Positions 11,953 to 23,715 of a DNA stretch of 64,000 nucleotides are shown here, in pieces. How positions within the stretch are numbered: the stretch's first letter is position 1; each line of letters opens with the position of its first letter. The translations under genes were made by a program, and so were the position numbers. The stretch lies in NCBI RefSeq assembly GCF_010093815.1, contig NW_022985556.1, forward strand, positions 886,782 to 950,781, in the 5' to 3' direction. Origin of the DNA: Pseudovirgaria hyperparasitica. Its lineage: Eukaryota > Ascomycota > Dothideomycetes > Acrospermales > Acrospermaceae. A model generated the notes under the pieces. It made no database searches. It worked only from the letters and a program-made list of their open reading frames with translations, and had not been told where the DNA came from.

Positions 11953-14140
11953 ATGAGTTTTGGCTGGTCCGTCACAGATGTCGTGAAGCTCGTTGAGCTA
12001 AGCGCCAAAGTGTACATGGCATTCAATGATGCTAGTAAGAACTCTACCGTGCAAGTACAGGCCCTCGTTCGAGAGCTCAAAAACTTCAACACTTCATTGT
12101 CCCTTCTTCAGAATCTGCTGGAAAAGTATGGCAAATGCGTGCCCTTGGTGTTTGCCGACTTCGAGAAGACCCTCAAGGAGTGCGAGACCTTTATCAAACC
12201 CTATGTGGATGCTTTGATCGACCGTGGGAAGTCTGTCAATAAAGGCTATCACACAATCGCCTTCGCGTGGAAGGATAAAGACGTCGAACGATTTCGGGCG
12301 CAGATCCATGGCCACGTGCAAGCGCTTCTAATACATACCCAATATCTCAATCTGTGGGTTCTTTTGTATCAAGTTGGTTGACATACGGTACACTGACTCT
12401 TAGTAGACAACTCACACTCGAGGCTCAGCATCTGCAGCCGCCTGAACGGACACTCCCAATCCCCATCAGGCATGGAAGACTATCAGCAAGCTCCATCAAT
12501 CAAACAAGAGGACTTGCGCAGACAGAAACCTCTGATCCACTATTACTACAGGACGAATCTAATAGACTCAAGGACTTCCTCGAGGACATCATCGCTAACA
12601 AAGCTCAACCAGCGGCGGTGAGGGGTCTCGGAATCGCCCAGCCACGTTTGGCCGTATCAGTCGATCTCGATGTATTGCTGAAACTCAAAGACGATATCAG
12701 TGACGTTCTCGAGAGAGCTGAAAATCGAAACAAGAGAATTGCTTTCGAGCAGATCAACCATGACAAGCACTCTACCTATGGTAGCCCAGGAAAGATGACT
12801 ATCTTGGAAACGCCCGAAGGCTCGCCGATCCCTGGTATCCAAATCGATGATCCCGCAGAAGCCAAAGACATATGGACGCATCTACCACCCAGGGCACTCA
12901 AAGAGCCGAGCCGCGCGGGTACAGCAAGAACGGTCGACAGTGGCATTGACTTAGAGTCTGTATATGATGAATACGAAGCATCGAGTAGTGGTTCCGTATC
13001 TGCGCCCGTTTTCCGCAACCCGTGGGAGGAGTCTAGTAGTATGTCACCGACAAGGCCGCGCCCAGAATCAGTCTCATCTGTACGGACAGTGAGCACCATC
13101 TCGACTGGAAGAACTTCCTGGAGAGCATCACATGGCTCTGCATACGCTGTCACACCCGGTATCACACCTTTATCCACTCCTAGCGCCGGCGAAATGCTTG
13201 TAGGATCCCATACAAGCCCGACGACTGGAATGGTACCTCTAGACTTACCTCCATCATCTTTCGTCTGGCAACTGGCAAGCGATACTGCGGAGCTCGAGTA
13301 CCTTGTTGACAAGACCTGGCGGAAACCGGTACCATGTACGGTCAGTTTCTGTCGACGACAGGATGGTGGATTATCATTACGAGCAACACTAAAGACCGAT
13401 AAAGGTGGATCCGTCTATCAGCATCTCCCTCCCCAAAACAGTCCAATACCTCTAGCGATGCATGGTGTCGTTCGCAACCAACCTAAGACCTACATAACTT
13501 TTCCACAAGGTCCTCGTGGAACCTACAGACCACCTTCAATCAAGGATATGAAGCTAACGTTTTCGACTACTGAAGACTGCAAGCTACTACAAAAGGAAAT
13601 GTATCACAATCAGGAGCTCGTATACTCTCGTAACGTTCGCTTAGTCGAGTCAAACAAGCAGGTAGAGGAGTGCCGCAACACTAGCGTCAGACTCTTTCGG
13701 GACGGACCGTATCTGACTCTGCTTTTGTATACGAACAGAAGAGACAAGCCCATTTGGATTGAAGAATATCGTAAGTGGGTCTTGATTCATATATGGACAT
13801 CAGCTAATTATGTTTCTACCTAGACGTCGCTTTCGAGCGGTTATCGTCTTCGACATTGAGAAAATCCTCGAGTAAAGATGTCAAGTTGGTGTTCAGCAAG
13901 AATGCGGCAGAGCACGCAGGGGGCAAACTACTTCGAAGACTGAGTAGTATGTCCTCTCAAGAGCGCCCGCAAGTACGACGAAGTCCAACTACATCATCTG
14001 GAGAATCATCGATTACCGTATCGAAAGGCTTCCCCATGAACCAGCATAAGCTTAATTGGATCGAGATTCATTTTGATACAGCCGGAGACCGCAATGAGTT
14101 TGTCAGAATATGGAACGACAATTTCGAGGTTATCATTTGA
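11953..14140 (+). CDS. Hypothetical protein with STAND-type helical N-terminal domain
   Basis: Three exons, 11953-12353, 12404-13770 and 13824-14140, encode 694 residues. Intron 1 (50 nt, GTGGGT) ends in TAGTAG, a tandem acceptor. The first AG gives LRQLTLEAQ and the second loses one codon (LQLTLEAQ). Intron 2 is 53 nt (GTAAGT, branch GCTAAT, TAG). Residues 1-130 (MSFGWSVTDVVKLVELSAKV onward) are helical and resemble the N-terminal domain placed before NACHT/NB-ARC cores in fungal STAND proteins, and the HeLo-like group. No NACHT, P-loop or repeat domain follows. Instead there is a disordered Ser/Thr/Pro-rich linker (about 275-430), then a beta-rich region (about 430-694) ending in KLNWIEIHFDTAGDRNEFVR, which reads like a PH-type fold with a C-terminal helix. 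Function is unknown. A membrane or signalling adaptor is only a guess. Confidence 0.75.
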
Positions 14141-15230
14141 GGAGGTGCGAGAGTGTGGCTCGTATACAATGTACTATATACACATTGGGCGGTATCGTCG
14201 TACACACGTCGCAAAATCAGGAGCCTGGAAAGTACCTAGTCCCCACCCCCAAAGACTTCTGTCGAGATACCGAGTGATGAGTACGTGGGTGCAGAGCAGA
14301 CATGGACTCATGTTTCCACGGCGCTGTAGCCTTGCTTCAGGTTCAGCTGATATTCCCTCTGTTCTTCGTCGATTAATCGGCTTACTGCATAACCCATCAT
14401 CTTGCTCAGTGCACTACCAGCAATTCTAACACTGAGTAAGAGAGGGGGCAGTGGAATGCTGCTGCCCTGTCGACCTCAACACGGGGCGTTTACACGAAAT
14501 ACGGGGTGGGACATTTCGTGAGCGAAGCAGTCACCGGAAGTCGTGCTACACAGCCATCTCATGGGCTTCTCCGCATGAAGCAGCAGGATTATTCCGAGAA
14601 AGAACAGCCCAGACGCTCTACAACCGGCTCAGCAGGACAGACATGGCCTCTTTGGCTTCGATTCTAGTGCACATGGGCGACCGAATTATTGTATAGACAG
14701 TCTGCCTTGCTCCCGGAAAACAGGCTGCAACGCAGCGCCTTGAGGGCTGGTCTTGTGTGGTTGTAGAACGCGTGCTCCACTTACCATTCAACATCAGGCG
14801 TGTTCGATACGGACGCGCTGATTGGTCGACCGACGGATCAGCACAAACGCTTTGGAACGAACACTAACAACGCCAAAACATACAATTGGCTCTGCGCCTC
14901 CGCCACAATAATACACATCCTACTGCTTCGCCTAGCGAGCGAGGCAGATTGACTGCTAGACAATGTTCACCTTGAAATGGGAAGCCGGTGTCTGCCGTCA
15001 AAGCCGTTGAGATGACTGGAGCCGCAGCGCATCGTTGCGATGAATGACACATGGAGTATGAAACCTCCCTACGCAAGGACTGGCCAACTTCCTGACGCTT
15101 TATTAACGATATGCCCGGCTGATATCTTGGACCTGCGAGTGCAGAACATTTATAGACCCCCGTTGATCCGAAAGATCTCCGAGCCATATCATTATCATCG
15201 TACCTTGGGATTACAGGATTCAAGTGAGAT
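14141..15230. other. Intergenic region
   Basis: This is the upstream region of the phosphate transporter. Only short, overlapping frames are present and I recognise no product. The 5' leader probably begins within the last 200 bases before 15,231. I could not find a clear phosphate-response element (CACGTG/CACGTT core) by eye. Confidence 0.4.
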
Positions 15231-17298
15231 ATGGGTCTCAGAAGATGGGTTAATCGCACAGTGCGTGGGGTTAGAGACCCAACACGAGGCAATGAAGGCT
15301 ATTCAGTAAGTTTTGGCAAACCACAAAAAATGACATCCTTTATTGACTGCCGTACAGGCAGAAAAACAACGCGAATGGACACTGGAAACGATCGACTCCT
15401 CTGGCTATCAGTGGTGGGTTGTAGTGGTGGCTGGAATCGGATTCCTGACCGATTCCTATGATATATTCGCTCTCAACGTTGTGACGCCGATGCTAGGGTT
15501 TGTGTATTGGCCAGAGGCTGGGGTCATGCCTCCCGGGTATAAGACTGGGATGATGTGCGCAACACTTGCCGGAACTATGGTCGGACAGATTGCCTTTGGC
15601 GTAGCAGCAGACTTCCTGGGTCGAAGGAAGATGTACGGCCTTGAGTTGATCATCGTTATCGTGGCTACTATCCTCCTCGCGATGAGCTCACGTGGAGCAG
15701 CGAATAGCATGGCCATCGAAGGCTGGCTCTTGACCTGGAGATTCCTCATGGGCCTGGGGATTGGCGCCGACTATCCCTTGAGCGCTACGATTACGTCTGA
15801 ATTTGCGCCTAGGAAGCATCGTGCTCGCATGATGGCAACTGTGTTCTTCATGCAGCCAATTGGCCAGGTATGTCGTCTCTCATTTTTATCGTGCATGTAG
15901 CTAACATAAGAGCAGCTTTTGGCGACTGTGATATCTCTTGCTGCTGTGACATCTTGGAAGGGCTACATTACAGACAATGACATTGCTTGTCGTGCTGATG
16001 GTGATTGTCTGCGTGCGATCGACAAGCTCTGGCGGCTGGTAGTTGGACTTGGTGCAGTACCGGCACTTATAGCCTTGGCTTTCCGTCTCACCATCCCAGA
16101 AAGCCCTCGCTACAAGATGGATATCAAGAAGAAGTTTCAGAAAGCAAGTGACGACACTGACAATTTCTACGGGCGGGAATTCGACTTGGAGGAAACCGTA
16201 CAACTCAATACTAGTGAGCCCTACCACGAGCACGCGCATGAGATGCACAAGGTGCCAGATGCGAGGGCCTCGTCCATTGCTCGTGGCGCGTTGACTCCGT
16301 CTCCAATGCCATCACCTGGCTACGGTCATAGTCCAAGCTTTGCACCTCCTGGGAGCGACACCATCGGCCCTGAAGATGATGTGCTTGACATCGATCATGA
16401 TACGCATTACGTGGACGTAGTGGATATTGATCACACTCCTCAAGAACGTCATTCAATCGGAGGACACAGTGACCACCTTCCGAATCCTCTCGACGACCCA
16501 CCAGATGCCTCTCAGGAAGACTTGAGGAATTACTTCATCACTCAAGGCAACTGGATCTGGCTTGCCGGCACCAGCTTGTCATGGCTCAGCCTCGACTTCG
16601 CCTTCTATGGTCTCGGCCTTTCATCTCCAGAAATCCTATCACACATCTGGTCACCCAACAAAGGCCGCCTGCCCGTGTACAGCACGCTCAAGAACAACGC
16701 GATCCAGTACCTCGTCCTAGTCTCAATCGGCGCAACCGTCGGCGGCGCAGCCATGATCAAAGTGACCAAATACGCAAGCCCCAAAGTCATCCAATTCTGG
16801 GGCTTCGTCGTCCTAGCCATCCTATTCATCGTCACGGGAAGCGTCTGGGAAACCCTCCTCAAAGACAGCGGCGACAAGCAATCCACAGGCCTCTACGTCC
16901 TCTACGTCCTCTGCCAACTCGTCTTCAACCTCGGTCCCAACGTCACCACCTTCATCATCCCCGCCGAAATCTTCCCTACCCGCTACCGCGCAACCTGTCA
17001 TGGTCTGTCTGCCGCAGCCGGCAAGCTGGGCTCGTGGGTCGCACAGCTGTTCCTTGCCTTTGCGCCCTTTATGAAGAATCCGGAGAGCGATCTGGGACAT
17101 GTGCTGCAGGTTATGGCGGCGTTTATGGGGGCCGGGGCTGTGGTGACGTGGTTCTTGGTGCCGGAGACGCGGGATCGTGAGGGGAAGAGTCGGACGTTGG
17201 AGATGTTGGGGCTGGGCAGGGAGGGGCTGGCGGCGTGGAGGGATGAGGAGAGGAGGAGGGCGAGGGAGGCGAAAGCGGAGAGGGATATGGGGGCTTGA
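15231..17298 (+). CDS. Inorganic phosphate:H+ symporter, PHO84-type MFS transporter
   Basis: Best model: exons 15231-15305, 15358-15867 and 15916-17298, giving 655 residues. The conserved first membrane segment has no usable ATG in its own exon, because an in-frame TGA lies just upstream at 15331. A short first exon (MGLRRWVNRT..) is therefore inferred. The intron joining it is well formed (52 nt, GTAAGT, branch TTGAC, ACAG) and keeps phase 0. Intron 2 is 48 nt (GTATGT..GCAG). Signatures are GFLTDSYDIFALNV in TM1 (51-64), the loop ADFLGRRKMYG, GLGIGADYPLSATITSEF (157-174, the phosphate-transporter signature), IPESPRYK, SLDFAFYGLGL in TM7, and AEIFPTRYRATCHG. A large acidic, His-rich cytoplasmic loop separates the two six-helix halves, as in the family. 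The protein should import phosphate with protons at the plasma membrane. The last 90 codons switch to G-rich usage. Confidence 0.88.
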
Positions 17299-19262
17299 AA
17301 TAGATTTGTATATATCTTGTATTTTTTCACTGGTGCTTGAGTATGTGTTACTACTGTAATGATTCATCACTGTACTATTACAGTCCATACACCTGCATGC
17401 CTGGGACGAGAGTGATGAACTACATACGCAGTGCTGATAATAATCATCCAGCCTTGATCATGATGATGATGAACATCCCTCCCACCCCTTCTCTCCTTCC
17501 ACCCACCAAAAACTTGGAAAAAATACCCAAATACACAATCGCCCTCACCAACCATCAGCACCAACCATCATCACCAACGCCCATCACCAACACCCATCAC
17601 CAACCATCATCACCAACCATCATCACCAACCATCATCACCAACCATCATCACCAACCATCATTACCAACCACTCAAAGCACAGCACCGAAAGCACAGCAA
17701 CAACCACGCATGTGAACGGAGTCCCATAAGTTCGACACAAACGAACAAACAGCCAGCCAGACATTCTGGCAGTATCTTATCTGACCAGAAGACGCCGCAG
17801 AACGACATTGGTAGAGATTCCCACTGTATCTGCACCATCTCCCGTCCGTAATGGTAGTAGACGGAGTGGGAGATGTGCATGGCTGATGTGGAGGGAGTGT
17901 TGTGGAGGGATGTGGGGGGATGTGGGATATATATGTGGTGTTTGGGGTGACGGGTAGGTAGGTGCTGGGTGGTGTTGTCTTCACTGGGTTGGACTGAGCT
18001 AGAAGTTTGTCATGTAGACATGTAAAACTGGTGAATGCGCGTACCTGGGATATTCTTACTTACCCGGCACACACTTACTTACCCAGCATAATCTTGCTTA
18101 CCCGGCACAAGCACATATACATGCCTACAGCGTACTCAGGGCTAGTACATACAGGTATATAGCACAGTACACAGCCAGGATACTCCCTACTCTTCGAACC
18201 AACAAAGATCATCTGCGAATGTGGCAAATATGCGGCTCGTACGTTCGACGATGAAAACGGCGAATACATTTGGGAGTGTCCGAATCGGAGTCACGACACA
18301 AAATACGGCCTTTTCGCTAGCTTCTCGGGGGGGTGGGGGGACGGCTCGTGGTGGTGAGGTTGATTGGGGGTTGGTGGGTTGGTGGATTGGTAAATTGGTG
18401 GTGATGATCATTTGTGTGTAAATCCACAGTCACCGAGCTGCCTCATCACGATGATAATCACCATCATGATTATAAACAACGATGACAATCATCACCACCA
18501 CCACCACAACCAACCCCATACTGTTCCGCCACCAACAAAAAGCCACGCATTGTCAGTCGCTTTTCCTGACACATGACATCTGCACTGCTTACATTAAAAG
18601 CAGAAAAGGGAGGACTCCTGAGGTCTGGATGGTGGAATGGTGGATGGGGAGGTAGGTATATATATATAATTTTGCGTTCCTGGTCACGGGTTGTGGTTCG
18701 ATGCTGGGTTTGAGTAGTGTTATGACGTAGTGAAGGGTTCTTAGTTAAGGTAGGTCGTGCTAATGATATATCTACCGACGTACATACCTATCCAGGACTT
18801 ATGGGGTTGTAACTGTGGGGGTTGATAGGGGGTGTCTGGGTGTTGGTTATTTATGTGGGTTTCGCTAGTGCGTATTGTAGCTGATGGTGTAGCGTGTTGT
18901 CGTGGTCTCATATTCCGGAGGTTTATATGTATGGCTATTTTTTGACTGCGTAGAAGGGGAGTTATAGGAAGTGAAGACTCGTCCGGGAGACCATGAAGGC
19001 AGATTAGTGGTTAGATGATGAGCGGAGAATCCAGAGAGATACAAGACCCTAAGCACTTGTAACACTTTACCAGGGGGAGTAAGAATGATAGCTATCAAAT
19101 CGTTTGAGACCATGCGAGATATTCTTAAAGAGGAGGACGACAAGAAGATCAATGGGAAAACGAGTTAACTCACTGTGGCACGAAGTAGCTAGAGAAACAA
19201 AGAAAGAAGACGGAGGTGAATGAAGTTGCGCGCTAGTCTTGTCCGGACTAGGTTAGTCGTTC
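17299..19262. other. Long intergenic region with simple-sequence DNA
   Basis: No gene is supported. The region is rich in CAT/CAC/CCA simple repeats (17.44-17.68 and 18.42-18.52 kb), G-rich stretches (18.32-18.38 kb) and a TATA tract near 18,658. Around 18,056-18,110 three short copies of a TTACCCGGCACA-like unit follow each other. Confidence 0.45.
17546..17670 (+). repeat. 13-bp minisatellite
   Basis: Tandem copies of a 13-bp unit, caaccatcatcac, with small variants, about nine units. It lies about 250 bp past the phosphate transporter stop and is part of no recognised gene. Confidence 0.75.
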
Positions 19263-19601
19263 CTAGTGTTGCTCCAGGGCCAGCTTCTCGTGATGGTCTT
19301 CTTTCTCTTCAATGGGATTATCGAGGAAGCCCGGGGCTCCTGGGCATGTTCCTGAGAGCTTAACCATACTTAAGCTTCTTAGACCATGGCTAGTACATCG
19401 GAGCTGCCTGCTTATCGTAAGAATAGAAGATGAGTTTATCATGCATCCAATCACCTTAAGCGAGTTTCCGAAGTTTCCCACGCCGACGACATTCATCTTT
19501 CCGACCTGCCACAACGCGCTGCTGGCATCTCCATATCGGCACGAGTCACCATCGATACATCGGACAGGTGTCAGATAACCCCCCTGATCTACACGAAACA
19601 T
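19263..19601 (-). CDS. Doubtful small Cys-containing hypothetical ORF
   Basis: An open frame of 112 codons starts at MFRVDQGGYLTPVRCIDG and contains five or six Cys. It ends in a charged tail. It has no recognised family and no convincing signal peptide in this frame. A hydrophobic stretch in another frame just upstream (around 19,620-19,700) could be a signal exon, but no intron of plausible size joins them. It lies head-to-head with the nuclease gene, so it may simply be antisense to the nuclease promoter. It may not be a gene. Confidence 0.22.
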   Translation of the reverse strand: MFRVDQGGYLTPVRCIDGDSCRYGDASSALWQVGKMNVVGVGNFGNSLKVIGCMINSSSILTISRQLRCTSHGLRSLSMVKLSGTCPGAPGFLDNPIEEKEDHHEKLALEQH

Positions 19602-19827
19602 GCCTAGTCGCGATTGCAAGCGCTGTGGGGATCGCCGTGCATGAAAAACGGAGACTTGTCGCAAAGAGGAAGCTCTGAACAAAGTGACGACGTCGAATCA
19701 TGACCTTGTGATAGTCCGCACTACCAATGCGCGCGTATGCACAAGAAGATAAAATGTAGAGTCTCGCCTGCGCATCACGGTGCTCAGCAATTGTTGACTT
19801 ATATTCTTGCCGCATCCTGTTCTACCA

Positions 19828-20848
19828 ATGGCAAGCCTCGGTCTGATCGCCCTTTTGGGCTTCACTTCAATTCGAAGCGTTGCTGCGTGGGGCGCATTTG
19901 GCCATGAAGCGGTTGCGTACATCGCACAAGACTTTGTGTCGTCTGCGACTGCGACGTTTGTACAGGTACATAGCGTTCAAACGTTGATGTGCTACATGAT
20001 ATGAATCTGACGCGCCATCCAGAATATTCTCTCCGATACATCTACAAGGTACATGGCCAATGTAGCGACCTGGGCTGACAGCTATCGGTCCACCACCGCG
20101 GGAAAATGGTCCGCGCCTCTGCACTTTATGGATGCCATGGATAGCCCTCCCGGTAGCTGTGGTGTCAACTTTGCCCGCGACTGTCCTGCAGAGGGCTGTG
20201 TCGTGAGCGCACTCACAAACTTCACAAACCAGCTCATGTCCTCGTCGACGTCTGCCGCCGCCAAGCTCGATGCGATGAAGTTTGTCATTCACGTACGCAA
20301 GCAATCATCCGGCAAGCCATGATACGAGGCTGACATCTTATAGTTCGTGGGCGACATGCATCAGCCACTCCATGTCGAGAACCTCGATGTTGGCGGCAAC
20401 AGCATCGCTGTTACATACAACAGCGCCTCTACCAACCTCCACTCCGTCTGGGACTCGTCGCTCATCCAGGAATACGCCGGTGGCTCTTCGCTCACTGTCG
20501 CACGTACTTTCGCTACCAGCACGACCGACGCCATCAAGGCAGGAACCTGGAGTACTACCTCATGGCTGTCTGGAACCGACATTAACGATCCTGAGGCGAC
20601 TGGCATGAAGTGGGCAGGCGAAGCCAATGGCTACGTCTGTACAGATGTCATTCCAGATGGAGTTGCGGCGGTCCAAGGCGTTGATCTAAGCGGGGATTAT
20701 TACGATGACCATATCCATGCTCCAAGGATCCAAATTGCACGGGGTCAGTCTTATCCAATTGTGAAAGGTCTCAGGAGCTAACCGATATGCAGCTGGGTAC
20801 CGACTGGCGGCCTGGTTGAACCTAATTGCGACGGGCAAGACAACGTAG
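19828..20848 (+). CDS. Secreted S1/P1-type zinc nuclease
   Basis: Four exons, 19828-19965, 20023-20292, 20344-20743 and 20793-20848, give 287 residues, the same precursor length as Aspergillus S1. Introns are 57, 51 and 49 nt. The last has a GTCAGT donor and a GCTAAC branch, and splicing restores ARAGYRLAAWLNLIA. Residues 1-20 are a signal peptide, cut before Trp21 (SVAA/WGAFGH). All nine zinc ligands of P1 fall at the exact mature positions: Trp1, His6, Asp45, His60, His116, Asp120, His126, His149 and Asp153. The enzyme should cleave single-stranded DNA and RNA and act as a 3'-nucleotidase outside the cell, for phosphate and nucleoside scavenging. No frameshift or stop was seen, so the gene looks intact. 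It is the last gene before the RIP-mutated block, whose edge is only about 640 bp downstream. Confidence 0.93.
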
Positions 20849-21489
20849 GAGTGCGGCTTTCGTGTACTGTCGCTGATGCGTGTGGCCTTCTGTATTGACA
20901 CGAGAAGTTTGTTTGCATTGTTCTTAGCCTGGGGTTGAAAGGGTCTTTCTATGAGTGTGTGGAAAGGATCTGCTAATTATATCCGGGTAAAGACAGTGTA
21001 GATACCATAGACTTGTCACTGTTTATTGAGTAACATAGACTAGGATGAGTCTCTAGGCCTCTAATAACTCAGGCTGTAGATATGCAAGTCAGTCTTCCAA
21101 TAAAAAGGTCAATGACTGCCTTAGGCCTACACATTTGGAGGAGCCGAAGCTGCATGATTGGCCGAGCAGCTTCAAACGAGGCAAGTCATTCTTGCACGCC
21201 ATCGTGCCAGTTCGCTCAAAACCCCAGGCAACGTACAACTTTGCAATCGAAGTGCTGCCTTACCATGTTAATGCCTGGCCTACCGTTGCACCCGCTGTAA
21301 ACTAACACCCATGACGTTACTCTCAACTCCCAGGTAAGTAAGCGCTGATTCGTCCGTAACTTTTTCAGCGCAACTCTTGGCATGCATGCTCGTGCGCAAC
21401 ATAACGTTTTTCCATAGTAAATAAGCATTTTAAACATTATCGTGCATAGTAGCCGCAACGTCATAAAATACGTCGAATCTACGTATATA
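20849..21489. other. 3' flank of the nuclease gene and isochore edge
   Basis: This is ordinary-composition DNA that becomes steadily more AT-rich, with the sharp change near 21,490. No gene is supported. A short frame at 21,082-21,300 has no recognisable product. The piece 21,334-21,369 looks like a tiny intron (gtaagt..tttttcag) but has no credible exons around it. Confidence 0.45.
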
Positions 21490-21949
21490 GGCACTTATTA
21501 GCCTTATCTCCATATTATATAATACTTAAAATACCCCTAAACTATATCTATAGCGCGTTATAGTAGTAAGAGGGCTTGTTTTAGTAGGCTACTCGAGATA
21601 CCTAACTACTTAATAGAGGCTTCTCCTTCTTAAACGCGTTATATATATTAACTAATAGTAAGGGTAATAGTAAGCCATAGTTAGATAGTCCAAAATAGAA
21701 AGTCTAAGAGTAAGACGGTAAATAGTATACCAGCTACTATTAGTAAATAGGCGACTATTATATCTAATTATAACGTAAATATAGTAGAGATACTTATCTC
21801 TATACCGTAGGTATTAAATAAGGCCATAGATATATATTTATTACTATTACTATTACGTGGTAATAAGCGTAATATAGAAAATAAGCCTCCTCTATTAAGT
21901 CCTTCTACGGCTATAGCTCTATTTATACTATATCTAATATTAGTACTTT

Positions 21950-22813
21950 ATATTAATAGAAAGAAGAAGAAATAAAAGAATCTATCTTTATCTCTATATA
22001 AGTTCTAGGTACTAGATAAGATTAAGGATAGAATAAATAAGACTATATAAGAGATAGTTATTAACGAGTCGTGGAAGTTCGATAGAAAAATGTCCCTAGT
22101 TATATAATCTTAGTCTACCTTAAATAAGTATATATACTTAATAGAAGTCTCCTTTACCCTTATAGATAAGGTTAAGATTCTATTCTATATTAATTATATT
22201 TATATAAGGAAACTAAAGCACGATATTAATCTAAAGTTTAAAGTTAGAGTACTATACCCTAGATATAAAGCTATAAAGAAACGAAGAGTATAAGCCTCTA
22301 AAACTAGACCTTATAGTATAACGTCGTTAGTAAATATATATAGAACGCCTATATCTACTAGTATATATAGCGAATTACTCTCTCCTCCGAATAATCTTAA
22401 GATACTACTATTATATATCTCTATATACTATATATAAGCTAGGGTATCTAGTTTAGGAGAGAGATAGAATAGTTCTATTAGCGCTATAAATACTATACGA
22501 GTAGACGTAGTAGCGAATACTACGTAGTATTACCACGCTCTAGTCGCTCGTCTTAAGTATAGAGTTAATAACTATCCTTATAAGGATAGATACTATTAGA
22601 TATAGGCTAATAAAGGCTCTAGTATAGATACTTAGTACTTATAATAAACCTTTCTAATAGGGGTGCGGCTTATCCCTAAAGTAGTCCGTTCTATAGAGTA
22701 TCCCGGCTTTTCTAAAGATAAAGGTACTTAGAAGACTCTAAGAGATATAAGTAGGTTTATAGTAAGTATTAATAGAGTATAAATAGTAACTAGCTAGTAG
22801 GCGAGTGAAGTAG
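21950..22813 (+). pseudogene. Degraded coding-like segment left of LTR element 1
   Basis: One plus-strand register stays protein-like for about 800 bases (for example KFDRKMSLVIQS and RVNNYPYKDRYY), with many stops of the RIP type. I do not recognise the family. It may be part of another transposable element. It ends at the 5' LTR of element 1. Confidence 0.4.
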
Positions 22814-23186
22814 TGTGGAAGGCCGCTCCTATAGCCCTACATGTATGTATCCCTAGCTCGATTACATGGCTTCATTGTATATTTAAGGAGGGCGTTTTCC
22901 TTGGTCATTCTGCTCGGCGCGTTTTCCCCCATTACTAATATTCGACTATTCGACCTTTCCTTACGTTCATGGGCCTCTATGGGTATTAATTATTAGGCTT
23001 AGCTATTAAAGAATTAATTAAGAGTATTATATAGACCCGTCCTATCGTAAAAGAGAACTAATAAGAAGTCGTGCGTTTAAAGAGAACTTATAATACCTAG
23101 GAGAGATACTTATGAGTTCGTCGCGACTACTATACTAGAAATATAGCCATTTATAAAAGGGATACACGTGGCGATAGCTTACCATA
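22814..23186 (+). repeat. 5' LTR of element 1 (373 bp)
   Basis: Begins tgtggaaggccgctcct and ends near gcttaccata. It matches 33,883-34,255 over its full length. It differs from the 313-bp LTRs of copy 2 mainly by about 60 bp present only here, around 23,020-23,090. Confidence 0.88.
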
Positions 23187-23690
23187 ATTTTAGAGGTCGT
23201 ACCCGGACTATAAACTTATAGGGGGAGATTAGGACTCTAAAACTAGCTTAGAGGAAGTATATAGCGTGCCTAATAAGGTAGTCTAGACTTACTAGATCGA
23301 AGCCACGAGTCCGGAAAATAGGGAGTCCGGAGTCGCTAGAGGCTAGCCTCTTAAAAGTAGCTATAAAAAGTATATGCATGCTAACACGGGTAATAGCGCG
23401 ACTCGAAAATGTCTTAGAGGAATAGAATATAAAATAGGGCTAGATGAAGTAGTAAAGAAGAGTTCAAAAACGATAAATATAACCTATTTAGTACTACTAT
23501 AGCTGTTATTTATAAATACGGCTACACGAGTATACTACTTTAGAAACGCCTTACACGAAGATAATAATATAAGTAGAATACCGTAAACCTTATATTAATA
23601 AAGACGATAGTAATAGTTTACCTTATAAAGGGATTAGTTAATATAGAGAAGGGATAATAGGTGTTATAGATAGACGTATTAGGCTAACCT

Positions 23691-23715
23691 TTAGTTAAGG
23701 TAATCCCTTAACTAA
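23691..23715. repeat. Short inverted repeat in element 1, gag side
   Basis: Arms ttagttaagg and ccttaactaa enclose a 5-nt loop. It is the shorter version of the hairpin found at 26,400 and 33,704. Confidence 0.7.

Noticed and set aside
16581-17180. 199-codon frame and opposite-strand frames inside the transporter gene
   Set aside because: Arg/Pro/His-rich shadow of the transporter's third exon. The transporter frame has clear family motifs.
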